64,000 nt of DNA, from NCBI GenBank assembly GCA_945878555.1, contig CAMDWI010000018.1, forward strand, positions 1 through 64,000, written 5' to 3'. The position numbers and the translations under genes were made by a program. Shown piece after piece: positions 1-8,230 of this stretch (position 1 is its first letter; each line of letters starts with the position of its first letter). The notes under the pieces were generated by a model. The model was not told where the DNA came from, did no database searches, and saw nothing but the letters and a program-made list of their open reading frames with translations. Source of the stretch: Klebsiella pneumoniae. GTDB lineage: Bacteria; Pseudomonadota; Gammaproteobacteria; Eutrophobiales; Eutrophobiaceae.

Positions 1-653
1 TCAAGCAGGCTGAATATGACATGTTATTCGCATTAGCGGATCGCCATGATTTTACTATTATTGCCGATGAGTGTTATTCGGAGATTTATCGTGACGAGAA
101 CAACCCGCCTGTGGGTATTTTACAGGCCTGTATTGCCGCAGGCAGAACAAACTTCAGCCGCTGCCTGGCCTTCCACAGCCTGTCCAAACGTTCGAATGTA
201 CCAGGAATGCGATCCGGATTTGTTGCGGGTGACCGAACACTGATTAATCTGTACTATCGCTACCGTACGTTTCATGGTTGTACCATGCCGCTATACACAC
301 AGGCGGCCAGCATCGCTGCATGGAATGACGAGAGGCACGTAATTGAAAACCGTCAGCTGTATCGCGATAAATTCGATGCTGTACTCGGGATACTTGGCCA
401 GGTGATGAAAGTACACAATCCCCCGGCCAGTTTTTATCTCTGGCCCGAAACACCGATAGATGAAATTGAATTCACCCGCCAGTTGATAGTCCAGCAGAAT
501 GTTCACGTATTACCTGGCAGCTTTAATGCCCGGGAGGTGGACGGCGTCAATCCCGGCACCCGGCGAATTCGTATTGCCCTGGTGGCATCACTGGACGAGT
601 GTGTTGAAGCTGCAAACCGTATCTGTCATCTGATTTACAACATAAGCAAATAA
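1..653 (+). CDS. dapC: Succinyldiaminopimelate aminotransferase, C-terminal part
   Basis: The reading frame is open from the window edge (codons in phase from base 3), so the gene starts upstream. This is the C-terminal half of a class I PLP aminotransferase: ADECYSEIY holds the cofactor-binding Asp/Tyr region and SLSKRSNVPGMRSGF holds the Schiff-base lysine and downstream Arg. DapC converts N-succinyl-2-amino-6-ketopimelate to N-succinyl-LL-diaminopimelate in the succinylase branch of lysine and peptidoglycan synthesis. The assignment over other class I aminotransferases rests on dapD lying 12 bp downstream, which supplies its substrate. The stop is TAA. Confidence 0.88.
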   Translation, partial: KQAEYDMLFALADRHDFTIIADECYSEIYRDENNPPVGILQACIAAGRTNFSRCLAFHSLSKRSNVPGMRSGFVAGDRTLINLYYRYRTFHGCTMPLYTQAASIAAWNDERHVIENRQLYRDKFDAVLGILGQVMKVHNPPASFYLWPETPIDEIEFTRQLIVQQNVHVLPGSFNAREVDGVNPGTRRIRIALVASLDECVEAANRICHLIYNISK

Positions 654-665
654 GGAAATTATTTC

Positions 666-1487
666 ATGACTACGCTGGAAAATATTATCAACCAGACCTT
701 TGAAAATCGTACCGGCCTGAACGCGAAAACAGCCAGCGCTGACATCAGGGATGCCGTGGGGTCGGTCATGGCCGGTCTGGATAACGGCAGCATCCGCGTC
801 GCCGAGAAGATAGATGGTAACTGGACGGTTAACCAGTGGGTCAAAAAGGCCGTATTACTTTCATTCGCAATCAGTGATAACCGTGTCATGGCTGGCGGCT
901 TTACCAATTACCATGACAAGGTAGATTCCAAATTCGCCAATCTGGACAAGGCCGGGTTTGAGCGGATTGGTGCGCGTATCGTACCACCCGCCGTTGCCCG
1001 CTATGGATGTTATATTGCCCCCGGTGTGATCATGATGCCCAGTTATGTCAATCTCGGCGCTTACGTGGATTCCGGCACGATGGTGGATACCTGGGCCACC
1101 GTTGGTTCCTGTGCCCAGATTGGCAAAAATGTGCACCTGTCTGGCGGTGTGGGAATCGGTGGTGTACTTGAACCCTTGCAGGCAAATCCAACCATCATAG
1201 AAGATAATTGTTTTATCGGTGCCCGCTCCGAGATTGTTGAGGGTGTGATTATAGAAGAGGGATCGGTCATCTCAATGGGGGTGTATATCGGCCAGAGCAC
1301 CCGGATTTATAACCGTGCCACCGGAGAAATAAGTTATGGCCGCATACCTAAAGGTTCGGTAGTTGTTTCCGGAAACCTGCCCTCAAACGACGGCAAGTAC
1401 AGTCTTTACTGCGCCGTCATTGTAAAACAGGTGGATGAAAAAACCCGTGGCAAGGTCAGTCTGAACGAATTACTGCGTGTCGACTGA
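666..1487 (+). CDS. dapD: Tetrahydrodipicolinate N-succinyltransferase
   Basis: DapD transfers succinyl from succinyl-CoA to tetrahydrodipicolinate, the step before DapC. The 273-residue length is normal for the family. The N-terminal helical domain (about residues 1-100) is followed by hexapeptide-repeat left-handed beta-helix sequence (about 100-240) with runs such as [23 protein letters not shown] and IGGVLEP. It is 12 bp downstream of dapC on the same strand, so the two are probably cotranscribed. The start ATG is preceded by an AAGGAAAT ribosome site. Confidence 0.96.
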   Translation: MTTLENIINQTFENRTGLNAKTASADIRDAVGSVMAGLDNGSIRVAEKIDGNWTVNQWVKKAVLLSFAISDNRVMAGGFTNYHDKVDSKFANLDKAGFERIGARIVPPAVARYGCYIAPGVIMMPSYVNLGAYVDSGTMVDTWATVGSCAQIGKNVHLSGGVGIGGVLEPLQANPTIIEDNCFIGARSEIVEGVIIEEGSVISMGVYIGQSTRIYNRATGEISYGRIPKGSVVVSGNLPSNDGKYSLYCAVIVKQVDEKTRGKVSLNELLRVD

Positions 1488-1517
1488 CGCGATTTCATTT
1501 TACGGGGGCTTCCGGTC

Positions 1518-2882
1518 ATGCTGACTTCACTCAATCCTGCCACGAATGAGATTATCGATCAGTACAGTGAACACGACTCAGTCTCCGTTGACACAATCCT
1601 GCAACAGACAAATACTGCGTTTCTGGTTTGGCGACGCACAGCATTTGAGTACCGTGCCGGACTGATGCGGCGTGCTGCTGATGTATTACGTCGGCGTAGT
1701 GACGAGTTGGCACTGCTGGCGGCGCTTGAAATGGGCAAGCCGGTAATTGCCGGTCGTGCCGAGATCGAAAAGTGTGCCCAGGCCTGCGAATATTATGCCG
1801 AACATGCAGAGGCGTTTCTGGCCGACCGCCTTATTCCCACTGGCGCAAGCCGCAGCTTTGTACACTTCCAGCCTCTGGGGATCATACTTGCGGTGATGCC
1901 CTGGAACTTCCCGTTCTGGCAGGTGTTCCGCTTTGCCGCACCTACACTGATGGCAGGTAACGCTGCCGTGCTGAAACACGCTTCCAATGTGACCGGTTGT
2001 GCCATGGCGATTGAACAGATATTCCGCGAAGCCGGATTTCCGGATAATCTGTTTCGTACGTTGAAAATTCCTGGCAGTAAACTGAATCCTGTTATAGCAC
2101 ACCCATTGATCCAGGCGGTAACCCTTACCGGCAGTGTGGCAGCTGGCCGTGCTGTCGCTGAGGCGGCAGGTCGGGCACTGAAAAAAACCGTGCTGGAGCT
2201 GGGTGGCAGTGACCCTTACCTGATACTGGAAGATGCCGATCTGGATCTGGCGGTCACAGTGTGTGTCAACAGCAGGCTTATCAACAGCGGGCAAAGCTGT
2301 GTTGCAGCCAAACGCTTTATTGTCATCGATACCATCAAGGCAGAATTTGAACAACGCTTTGTCGAACTGATGCGACAGAAAAAAATGGGGAGTCCGCTCG
2401 ATGAATCAAATGATATCGGACCTCAGGCACGGCATGACCTTCGGGATGAGTTACATCAGCAGGTCGTCGACAGCCTGGCAAGGGGCGCGGTTAGCCTGCT
2501 CGGTGGGGAAGTTCCCCGGAACGCCGGCGCCTATTACCCACCTACCGTACTAACCAATGTCAGTGCCGGGATGCCCGCCCATGATGATGAATTGTTTGGA
2601 CCTGTCGCCGCAATTATCAGCGCACAGTCCGAGCAACACGCAATAAGTATTGCCAATGACAATTGTTTTGGACTGGGTGCTGCCGTATTTACCCGTGATG
2701 TTGCAAAAGGCGAGCGCATTGCCGCACAGGAACTTGAAGCCGGTTGTTGTTTTGTTAATGATAATGTGAAATCTGATCCGCGTCTGCCTTTTGGCGGGAT
2801 AAAGGATAGTGGCTACGGCCGCGAGTTGTCGGATTTCGGGATCACGGAGTTTGTCAATATCAAGACAGTTTCTATCCGGTAA
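1518..2882 (+). CDS. NAD(P)-dependent aldehyde dehydrogenase, succinate-semialdehyde dehydrogenase type
   Basis: This 454-residue protein is a complete aldehyde dehydrogenase. It shows the NAD-binding segment MPWNFPFWQ, the ELGGSDP motif with the general-base Glu, the catalytic Cys in NSGQSCVAAKRF, and the C-terminal PFGGIKDSGYGRE motif. Length and the N-terminal SLNPATNEIID start resemble the Sad/YneI succinate-semialdehyde dehydrogenases, but the substrate cannot be settled from sequence. It follows dapD by 30 bp, with a GGGGG-rich ribosome site, so it may be in the same transcript. A metabolic link to lysine synthesis is only inferred from position. Confidence 0.85.
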   Translation: MLTSLNPATNEIIDQYSEHDSVSVDTILQQTNTAFLVWRRTAFEYRAGLMRRAADVLRRRSDELALLAALEMGKPVIAGRAEIEKCAQACEYYAEHAEAFLADRLIPTGASRSFVHFQPLGIILAVMPWNFPFWQVFRFAAPTLMAGNAAVLKHASNVTGCAMAIEQIFREAGFPDNLFRTLKIPGSKLNPVIAHPLIQAVTLTGSVAAGRAVAEAAGRALKKTVLELGGSDPYLILEDADLDLAVTVCVNSRLINSGQSCVAAKRFIVIDTIKAEFEQRFVELMRQKKMGSPLDESNDIGPQARHDLRDELHQQVVDSLARGAVSLLGGEVPRNAGAYYPPTVLTNVSAGMPAHDDELFGPVAAIISAQSEQHAISIANDNCFGLGAAVFTRDVAKGERIAAQELEAGCCFVNDNVKSDPRLPFGGIKDSGYGRELSDFGITEFVNIKTVSIR

Positions 2883-2943
2883 AACTGCTATCGTTCCCGG
2901 AATCTCTGCCAGTTACAATGATGTTCACTTCAGGCGCCACGCG

Positions 2944-3975
2944 TTAGATGCGCGACACAAGCTGACCATGTGACATATTAAACAGCGGAACCATATGATT
3001 TAAAAACGTCGCTGTACATTTTTCCCACGAATTTCGTTTCGCATATTCGATACAAGTTTCCGGATCCAGATCCAGCGCGGCCAGAGCTGCCCGTTGCAGG
3101 TTTTCGTCCAGCATGCCAGTCTTGCCCTGCAACACCACATCCCGTGGACCAGTCACAGGGTATGCCGCGACCGGGACACCACAGGCCATCGCCTCCAGTA
3201 ACACAATTCCAAAGGTATCAGTCACGCTGGGAAATACAAATACATCAGCTGATGCGATATGCCGGGCCAAATCTGTACCATATTTGTACCCGGTAAAAAT
3301 TACCTGCGGGTATGCCTTCCTGAGTCGTGGCAAATCCGGCCCATCTCCCACAACTACCTTGCTACCGGGCAGTTTTATATCCAGGAAAACCTGGATATTT
3401 TTCTCCATGGCCACCCTCCCGGCCGTCAGAAACACCGGCCGGGGCAGATCAGGAAACAGATCTCCACCGGGCTGGAATATATCCGTATCTACGCCCCGGC
3501 CCCAGATGACCACTTTATCGAAGCCCCGCTCTTCCAGCCTTGCTTTCTGTGACAATGTAGGTACGAATGTGCGGCTGGCGGCCTGATGAAACTTGCGCAA
3601 ATAATAGTATGACCAGTCGACGGGTACCGGGACCCGCATACGCAGATACTCGGGAAACTGTGTGTGAAATGACGTGGTAAAATTCATTGAATGTTGCAGA
3701 CAATACGACCTCACTGCATGTCCCAGCGGCCCCTCCGTCGCAATGTGCACTGCATCGGGAACGAAGTTTCTGATTATTTCACCCGGTTTTTGCCCAGGAA
3801 AAATAGCCAGGCGAATACTGCTATAGCCAGGACAAGGGACTGTACTGAACTGATCCGGTGTTATCAGAATGACCTGATGACCATTTTTTTGCAATTCCCT
3901 GGCTGTATTCTCGTAGGTCCTGACGACTCCGTTAACCTGTGGGTGCCAGGCGTCAGTCACTATCAGGATTCTCAT
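2944..3975 (-). CDS. agt: GT4 glycosyltransferase, probable diacylglycerol glycosyltransferase Agt
   Basis: A 343-residue GT-B fold family 4 glycosyltransferase. The N-terminal nucleotide-fold start has the acceptor-side loop HPQVNGVV (residues 11-18), and the C-terminal donor site has FPSVTDTFGIVLLEA (248-262), where the usual first Glu of EX7E is Asp, as in SqdX- and Agt-like lipid enzymes. It begins 3 bp after plcP on the same strand. In marine Proteobacteria the plcP-agt pair carries out lipid remodelling: PlcP releases diacylglycerol from phospholipids and Agt glycosylates it. The lipid role is inferred from this neighbourhood. By sequence alone it could be a mannosyltransferase of the PimB type. 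Confidence 0.82.
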   Translation of the reverse strand: MRILIVTDAWHPQVNGVVRTYENTARELQKNGHQVILITPDQFSTVPCPGYSSIRLAIFPGQKPGEIIRNFVPDAVHIATEGPLGHAVRSYCLQHSMNFTTSFHTQFPEYLRMRVPVPVDWSYYYLRKFHQAASRTFVPTLSQKARLEERGFDKVVIWGRGVDTDIFQPGGDLFPDLPRPVFLTAGRVAMEKNIQVFLDIKLPGSKVVVGDGPDLPRLRKAYPQVIFTGYKYGTDLARHIASADVFVFPSVTDTFGIVLLEAMACGVPVAAYPVTGPRDVVLQGKTGMLDENLQRAALAALDLDPETCIEYAKRNSWEKCTATFLNHMVPLFNMSHGQLVSRI

Positions 3976-3978
3976 ATA

Positions 3979-4788
3979 TCAGGCGACAGCAGAAACCAGC
4001 GTTTTCATTGAGTGCTGCTGCTCGGTCCAGTGTAGTAACTCAAGACTGCCATCGCGGGTCTCAACCAGAGCGGTACAACTTTCAACCCAGTCACCACAAT
4101 TACAATAGATCAGATCCTGTATCGTTGTAATTTCCGCATGGTGGATATGACCGGAGATCACGCCATCAACATTATGTTTTTCAGCCGCATATACCAGAGC
4201 AGTCTCGAAATTACTGATATAGTTGACGGCCTGTTTTACGCGCTTTTTCAACATGCCTGCAAGCGACCAGTACTGAAACCCCATGGCACGCCTGAAATAA
4301 TTGATAACGCTGTTTGCCTTCAGCAACATGTCATACAGTTGACTGCCTATGATCGCCAGCATTCTTGAACATCTGACCACCCCATCAAACTGATCACCAT
4401 GGATAATAAGCAGTCTTTTGCCTGCGCTGGTAGTATGAATGACCACATCATTATTGATCTGGAGATTCCCCAACTGGAAACTGTCATACTGGCGCAATAA
4501 CTCATCATGGTTGCCCGGAACGTAAATGATTTTTGTACCATGCTTGGCCTTGCCCAATATGGTACGGATCACATCGTTATGTTCCTGCGGCCAGTAAGGT
4601 TTCTTTTTCATCGACCAGATATCGATAATATCGCCAACCAGGTAGAGATAGTCGCAAGTAGTAGATCGCAGGAAATCCAGCAAGTATGAGGCGCTGCAAC
4701 CGGAAAACCCGAGATGTACATCCGAGATAAATATCGCCCGGTAATGTACCGGCTTTAATCTGGACACGCTGTTATTTCGGTTCGCCAT
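3979..4788 (-). CDS. plcP: PlcP-type metallophosphoesterase (phospholipase C)
   Basis: A 269-residue calcineurin-like phosphoesterase related to LpxH. All metal-ligand motifs are present in order: SDVHLG (22-27), GDIID (52-56), GNHDE (92-96), HGDQFD (130-135) and GHIHHAE (213-219). The GNHDE and GHIHHAE forms differ from classical LpxH (GNRD, GHTH) and match the PlcP group, which hydrolyses phosphatidylcholine and related phospholipids to diacylglycerol under phosphate starvation. The neighbours agt, btaB and btaA strongly support this. A separate LpxH would be expected elsewhere in the genome. There are 148 bp between btaB and this gene, so it may have its own promoter. Confidence 0.85.
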   Translation of the reverse strand: MANRNNSVSRLKPVHYRAIFISDVHLGFSGCSASYLLDFLRSTTCDYLYLVGDIIDIWSMKKKPYWPQEHNDVIRTILGKAKHGTKIIYVPGNHDELLRQYDSFQLGNLQINNDVVIHTTSAGKRLLIIHGDQFDGVVRCSRMLAIIGSQLYDMLLKANSVINYFRRAMGFQYWSLAGMLKKRVKQAVNYISNFETALVYAAEKHNVDGVISGHIHHAEITTIQDLIYCNCGDWVESCTALVETRDGSLELLHWTEQQHSMKTLVSAVA

Positions 4789-4936
4789 TTATGGACGACC
4801 AGTCTCGGGGAATTATGTTACAGATTCAGTGCTTCCGGATGACTGATACGTTAAGTTTTGAAATATACCTTTTCAGGTCACGTCACCAGGGCAGATCAGG
4901 AAATGCGATACTTATCCTGAACAGTCTGTTTTACAG

Positions 4937-5662
4937 TTATCTTTTCTGTCCGACAAAAATATAAAACGGCGCTTTGAGAAAGGGCAGATAAGGTATTTTA
5001 CCGCGTGACTGTTCCAGACTGACAGTATCGGTAACAGTACTCAGGTATCGCAAGTGTTCCGGGGTCAAGTTGACCCCATCGTGGGCAAACCAGGTCTTCC
5101 AGAACTTGCGTGCAAGATATCCATGTTGCACCATCATCTTGTCCGGAGCTGCCCCCGAGATATAAAAATCCACCACGCCAATTAATCCACCGGGTTTAAG
5201 CATGTTGATTGCACGATCAATCGCCGCTTTCCACCCCGGAATCATGGTCAAGGCATACGAGAAATAAACACGATCCAGTTGTTGTTCTGGTTGAAAACTG
5301 GTCACGTCAGCCTCGATTACATGGATGTTATGGAGTTCCCGGTAACGTTGTCTTGCGACCTTTAATAAAGATGGGCATAAATCGACCAGATAAATTTCAG
5401 GATAAGCCTGCAAGGGATATTCAAGATATTGCAAATTCTGGCCTGTACCAGCACCCAGCTCTGCAATATAAAGTCCGGGCTGGATTTCCATATGCTCGAT
5501 CAACTCCCGGCGTCCATGCAACAGTCTGGCCCTGAAAGCATCATAATTACCTGCCTGCGTAGAATAAAATTCTTCCAGTTGTTGCTGATGTGAGCCACTA
5601 TGTGATCTGCCACGCAACATTTGCAGCAGGATTCCCATATCACCTTTCATCATCCCAATCAT
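4937..5662 (-). CDS. btaB: Diacylglyceryl-homoserine N-methyltransferase BtaB
   Basis: A 241-residue class I SAM-dependent methyltransferase with motif I AELGAGTGQN at residues 67-76 and a conserved acidic strand end EADVTSFQ. BtaB trimethylates diacylglycerylhomoserine to the betaine lipid DGTS. The assignment rests on its position: its start overlaps the btaA stop by 4 nt, the usual two-gene bacterial btaAB arrangement. Alternative Met codons at positions 4, 5 and 9 could be the true start, but the overlapping ATG is the most economical. No membrane segment is evident. Confidence 0.88.
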   Translation of the reverse strand: MIGMMKGDMGILLQMLRGRSHSGSHQQQLEEFYSTQAGNYDAFRARLLHGRRELIEHMEIQPGLYIAELGAGTGQNLQYLEYPLQAYPEIYLVDLCPSLLKVARQRYRELHNIHVIEADVTSFQPEQQLDRVYFSYALTMIPGWKAAIDRAINMLKPGGLIGVVDFYISGAAPDKMMVQHGYLARKFWKTWFAHDGVNLTPEHLRYLSTVTDTVSLEQSRGKIPYLPFLKAPFYIFVGQKR

Positions 5663-6864
5663 GCCATCACATCCGCAATGTGGAAACCTGCATACGTATG
5701 CACCCTGTCATGCGCCATTAACGAATTGGCCAGCCCGGGATAAAACTTTAACCTGTCTGTTAACAGAAAGTTATCCGCTTTCTCGGGGACAACGAGGTTG
5801 TGCAAATACCGCGGCCAGCGGTGCGCGCTCCGGAAGATTATTCTGGCATTCCTTTCGGTATTGGCAAAAATTGCCTGCCACTCCTGTACCAGCAGTTCCG
5901 GCCGGTATGTACTCATCCAGTCCATATGATCGAGCAAGACCAGACGTGTCATCTTGTTATGGCTGGATTGCAAAAATCCGGTAACGCTATCTGTCTTTAC
6001 AGAAATTCTGTCTACCAGACCGTGTTTCAGCTGGTAAAAGTTATCCCGCTTCAGATATTCCGGACAACATTCGCGGGAGTATTTTCCCTGCAAATAGAGG
6101 CGCCAGAAATAATTTTCGGTCAGGGGTATTTGTCTGAATACATATTCTATGGATTCACGGATAAAACCGGCAACACCCTCTGCATGCTGGTTCTCGACTT
6201 CCTTGCGCTGGGTATGTGGGACCCCCAGTAAGTTCATGGTTAACTGCCGTGAAATCAGCCAGTTAATCTTTCTGCTCCATAAATGTCCCTGCACTCTTGA
6301 TTCATAGATCTCGCGCTGTTCGTCCAGAGTATCTGACGCCAGCAATGCTGATATGCCGGATTTTAGCTGCGGTGAGGTATGAAGATACCAGTGAAACATT
6401 CTGGCCACACTACCGGACAATCCGCGGAAGTAGAATCCGCCTTCCTTCGACTTGCAGAACCAGGCTGTACGGCTATCCCAGTAACCACGTGAAAAATCGT
6501 CCAGCTGATAACGTAGATAGCGACTATATAAACGCTCAAACTCAGGATGTTGACCACTGCCGAAGACGCTAAAGAAATCATCAAATTCCAGGCTGCGAAT
6601 ACCGGCTATTTTCAGTTGGAGTAATGCGTTCTGGCGGGGATTCATATCAACAGCATAAACATGTGCAGGCCCGGTAAGTACATAATCAAGTACGTTGCAT
6701 CCAGCACTGGTAATGACCAGTACATGGTCATCCTGCCCAATATTGAGTACCTGTCTGTCTATCGCGGGGTCTTCCCAGCAGGTGTTGTATACAAGAGAGC
6801 GGGAATAAATTGAGTTGAAAAGATGGTCGTTCAGTTGATCTAATGCACGGCGTGTCCGCGACAT
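5659..6864 (-). CDS. btaA: SAM:diacylglycerol 3-amino-3-carboxypropyltransferase BtaA
   Basis: A 401-residue member of the BtaA (DUF3419) family. It moves the aminocarboxypropyl group of S-adenosylmethionine onto diacylglycerol, the first step of DGTS synthesis. Family signatures are the N-terminal VYNTCWEDPAIDR, the SAM-site ITSAGCNVLDY (51-61) and VDMNPRQNALLQLK (72-85). It is first in the minus-strand order btaA, btaB, plcP, agt. A terminator hairpin ends about 32 bp upstream of its ATG, so its promoter must overlap or follow that hairpin. A GAGG ribosome site precedes the ATG. No clear Pho box was seen upstream. Confidence 0.94.
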   Translation of the reverse strand: MSRTRRALDQLNDHLFNSIYSRSLVYNTCWEDPAIDRQVLNIGQDDHVLVITSAGCNVLDYVLTGPAHVYAVDMNPRQNALLQLKIAGIRSLEFDDFFSVFGSGQHPEFERLYSRYLRYQLDDFSRGYWDSRTAWFCKSKEGGFYFRGLSGSVARMFHWYLHTSPQLKSGISALLASDTLDEQREIYESRVQGHLWSRKINWLISRQLTMNLLGVPHTQRKEVENQHAEGVAGFIRESIEYVFRQIPLTENYFWRLYLQGKYSRECCPEYLKRDNFYQLKHGLVDRISVKTDSVTGFLQSSHNKMTRLVLLDHMDWMSTYRPELLVQEWQAIFANTERNARIIFRSAHRWPRYLHNLVVPEKADNFLLTDRLKFYPGLANSLMAHDRVHTYAGFHIADVMA

Positions 6865-6883
6865 GAATGCAGCCTCGATTCAG

Positions 6884-6927
6884 AAAAAACAGTAAGTGTG
6901 TGTCGGCAGTTATCTGCCGACACACAC
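6884..6927 (-). terminator. Rho-independent terminator after the DUF1015 gene
   Basis: On the minus strand a perfect 14-bp stem (ending GTCGGCAG, loop ATAA, then CTGCCGAC) spans 6896-6927, followed within 6 nt by six T residues. It sits between the serA-DUF1015 transcript and btaA and should insulate them. Confidence 0.75.
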
Positions 6928-6984
6928 ATATACTGGGAGGCGAATATGAAATGGTTGTTACATTACGCTTCAGATTTGTGACAA

Positions 6985-8229
6985 TTACTCTTGCAGGCTA
7001 TGGACCACCAGACCACTACGCAGTTTGGGTTCAAACCAGGTGACCTTGGGGGGCATAATCAGGTCGTTGTCTGCTATATCCATCAACTGTTTCATTGACA
7101 CCGGATACATGGCAAAGGCAACTGCCATCTCACCGCTATTTACCCGGCGTTCCAGCTCACCCAACCCGCGAATGCCACCCACAAAATCAATGCGCTTGTC
7201 GGTACGCAGGTCACGGATATTCAGCACAGGCTCAAGTATCTGTTGTGACAGGATAGTCACATCAAGCACACCAATCGGGTCATTGTCATTATAGGTACCC
7301 GGTTTGGCCTGCAACAGATACCAGTTTCCCTGCAAATACATGCTGATCTGATGTAATGCAGACGGCCTGATTTGCTGCTTGCTGGCGGGTCCGACGGTAA
7401 ATGCGAGGGATATTGCCTCCAGCAGCGACGCTGCGGTGTGACCATTCAGGTCCTTTACCACCCTGTTATAGTCGAAGATCGCGAGCTGATTGTCCGGAAA
7501 ATGTACGGCGAGAAAATAATTATATTCTTCATCGCCGGTATGGGCAGGGTTTTCCTGTTGCAGATCATGACCAACCAGGGCAGCGGCTGCGGTTCGATGA
7601 TGACCGTCTGCAACATAGGTTGAAGGCATCGCAGCAAATGCCGCAATGATACTGTCGATGGTAGCCGGGTCATTCACCACCCAGACTCGATGGCGTATAT
7701 CATCATCGGCAGTAAAATCATAGACCGGTTCGGTAGCGGTTATCCGGTTCACGATTGTGTCGAGTTCTGCGACTGCCTTGTAGGCAAAAAATACCGGCTC
7801 GGCATTCAGCATGGAGACACGCACATGGTTCTTGCGATCGTTTTCCTTGTCCGGACGGGTCAATTCATGTTTCTTGATCCTGCCCTGCATATAGTCTTCC
7901 ACCGCTGCACAGGCAACAATTCCGGTCTGTGAACGACCATTCATGGTCAGCTCATAGATATAGAGACAGGCCTGACGGTCCTGGACAAAGACACCCTCAT
8001 TCACCAGCTTGAGAAAATTACGACTGCCGGCCTGATACACCTCCGGTGAATAATGATCAATATCTGCCGGCAGGGTAATCTCCGGTTTGACCACATTCAG
8101 GAATGACCAGGGATTGTCCTTCGCCTCAACCCTGGCTTCATCTGAATCAAGCACATCGTACGGACGTGAGGCCACCTGCGATGCATATTTCGCGACGGGT
8201 CTTAACCCCTTGAAAGCCTGGATCTTCAC
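6985..8229 (-). CDS. DUF1015 family protein
   Basis: A 414-residue protein of the DUF1015 family, recognised by the start MKIQAFKGLRPV, the FLNVVKPE segment and the YVADGHHRTAAA motif, whose two adjacent histidines look like an active or metal site. No biochemical function is established that I can cite. It starts 1 bp after the serA stop, so the two are translationally coupled; serA-DUF1015 pairs are common in bacteria, suggesting a link to serine metabolism. It is probably cytosolic, with no signal peptide or membrane segment. Confidence 0.85.
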   Translation of the reverse strand: MKIQAFKGLRPVAKYASQVASRPYDVLDSDEARVEAKDNPWSFLNVVKPEITLPADIDHYSPEVYQAGSRNFLKLVNEGVFVQDRQACLYIYELTMNGRSQTGIVACAAVEDYMQGRIKKHELTRPDKENDRKNHVRVSMLNAEPVFFAYKAVAELDTIVNRITATEPVYDFTADDDIRHRVWVVNDPATIDSIIAAFAAMPSTYVADGHHRTAAAALVGHDLQQENPAHTGDEEYNYFLAVHFPDNQLAIFDYNRVVKDLNGHTAASLLEAISLAFTVGPASKQQIRPSALHQISMYLQGNWYLLQAKPGTYNDNDPIGVLDVTILSQQILEPVLNIRDLRTDKRIDFVGGIRGLGELERRVNSGEMAVAFAMYPVSMKQLMDIADNDLIMPPKVTWFEPKLRSGLVVHSLQE

Positions 8230-8230
8230 G

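Noticed and set aside
1686-2354. 222-codon minus-strand frame inside the aldehyde dehydrogenase gene
   Set aside because: Antisense shadow of a clear enzyme gene with no start signal.
6896-6927. Regulatory operator for btaA
   Set aside because: The long perfect stem followed by a T-run fits a terminator for the upstream DUF1015 transcript better than a protein-binding site.
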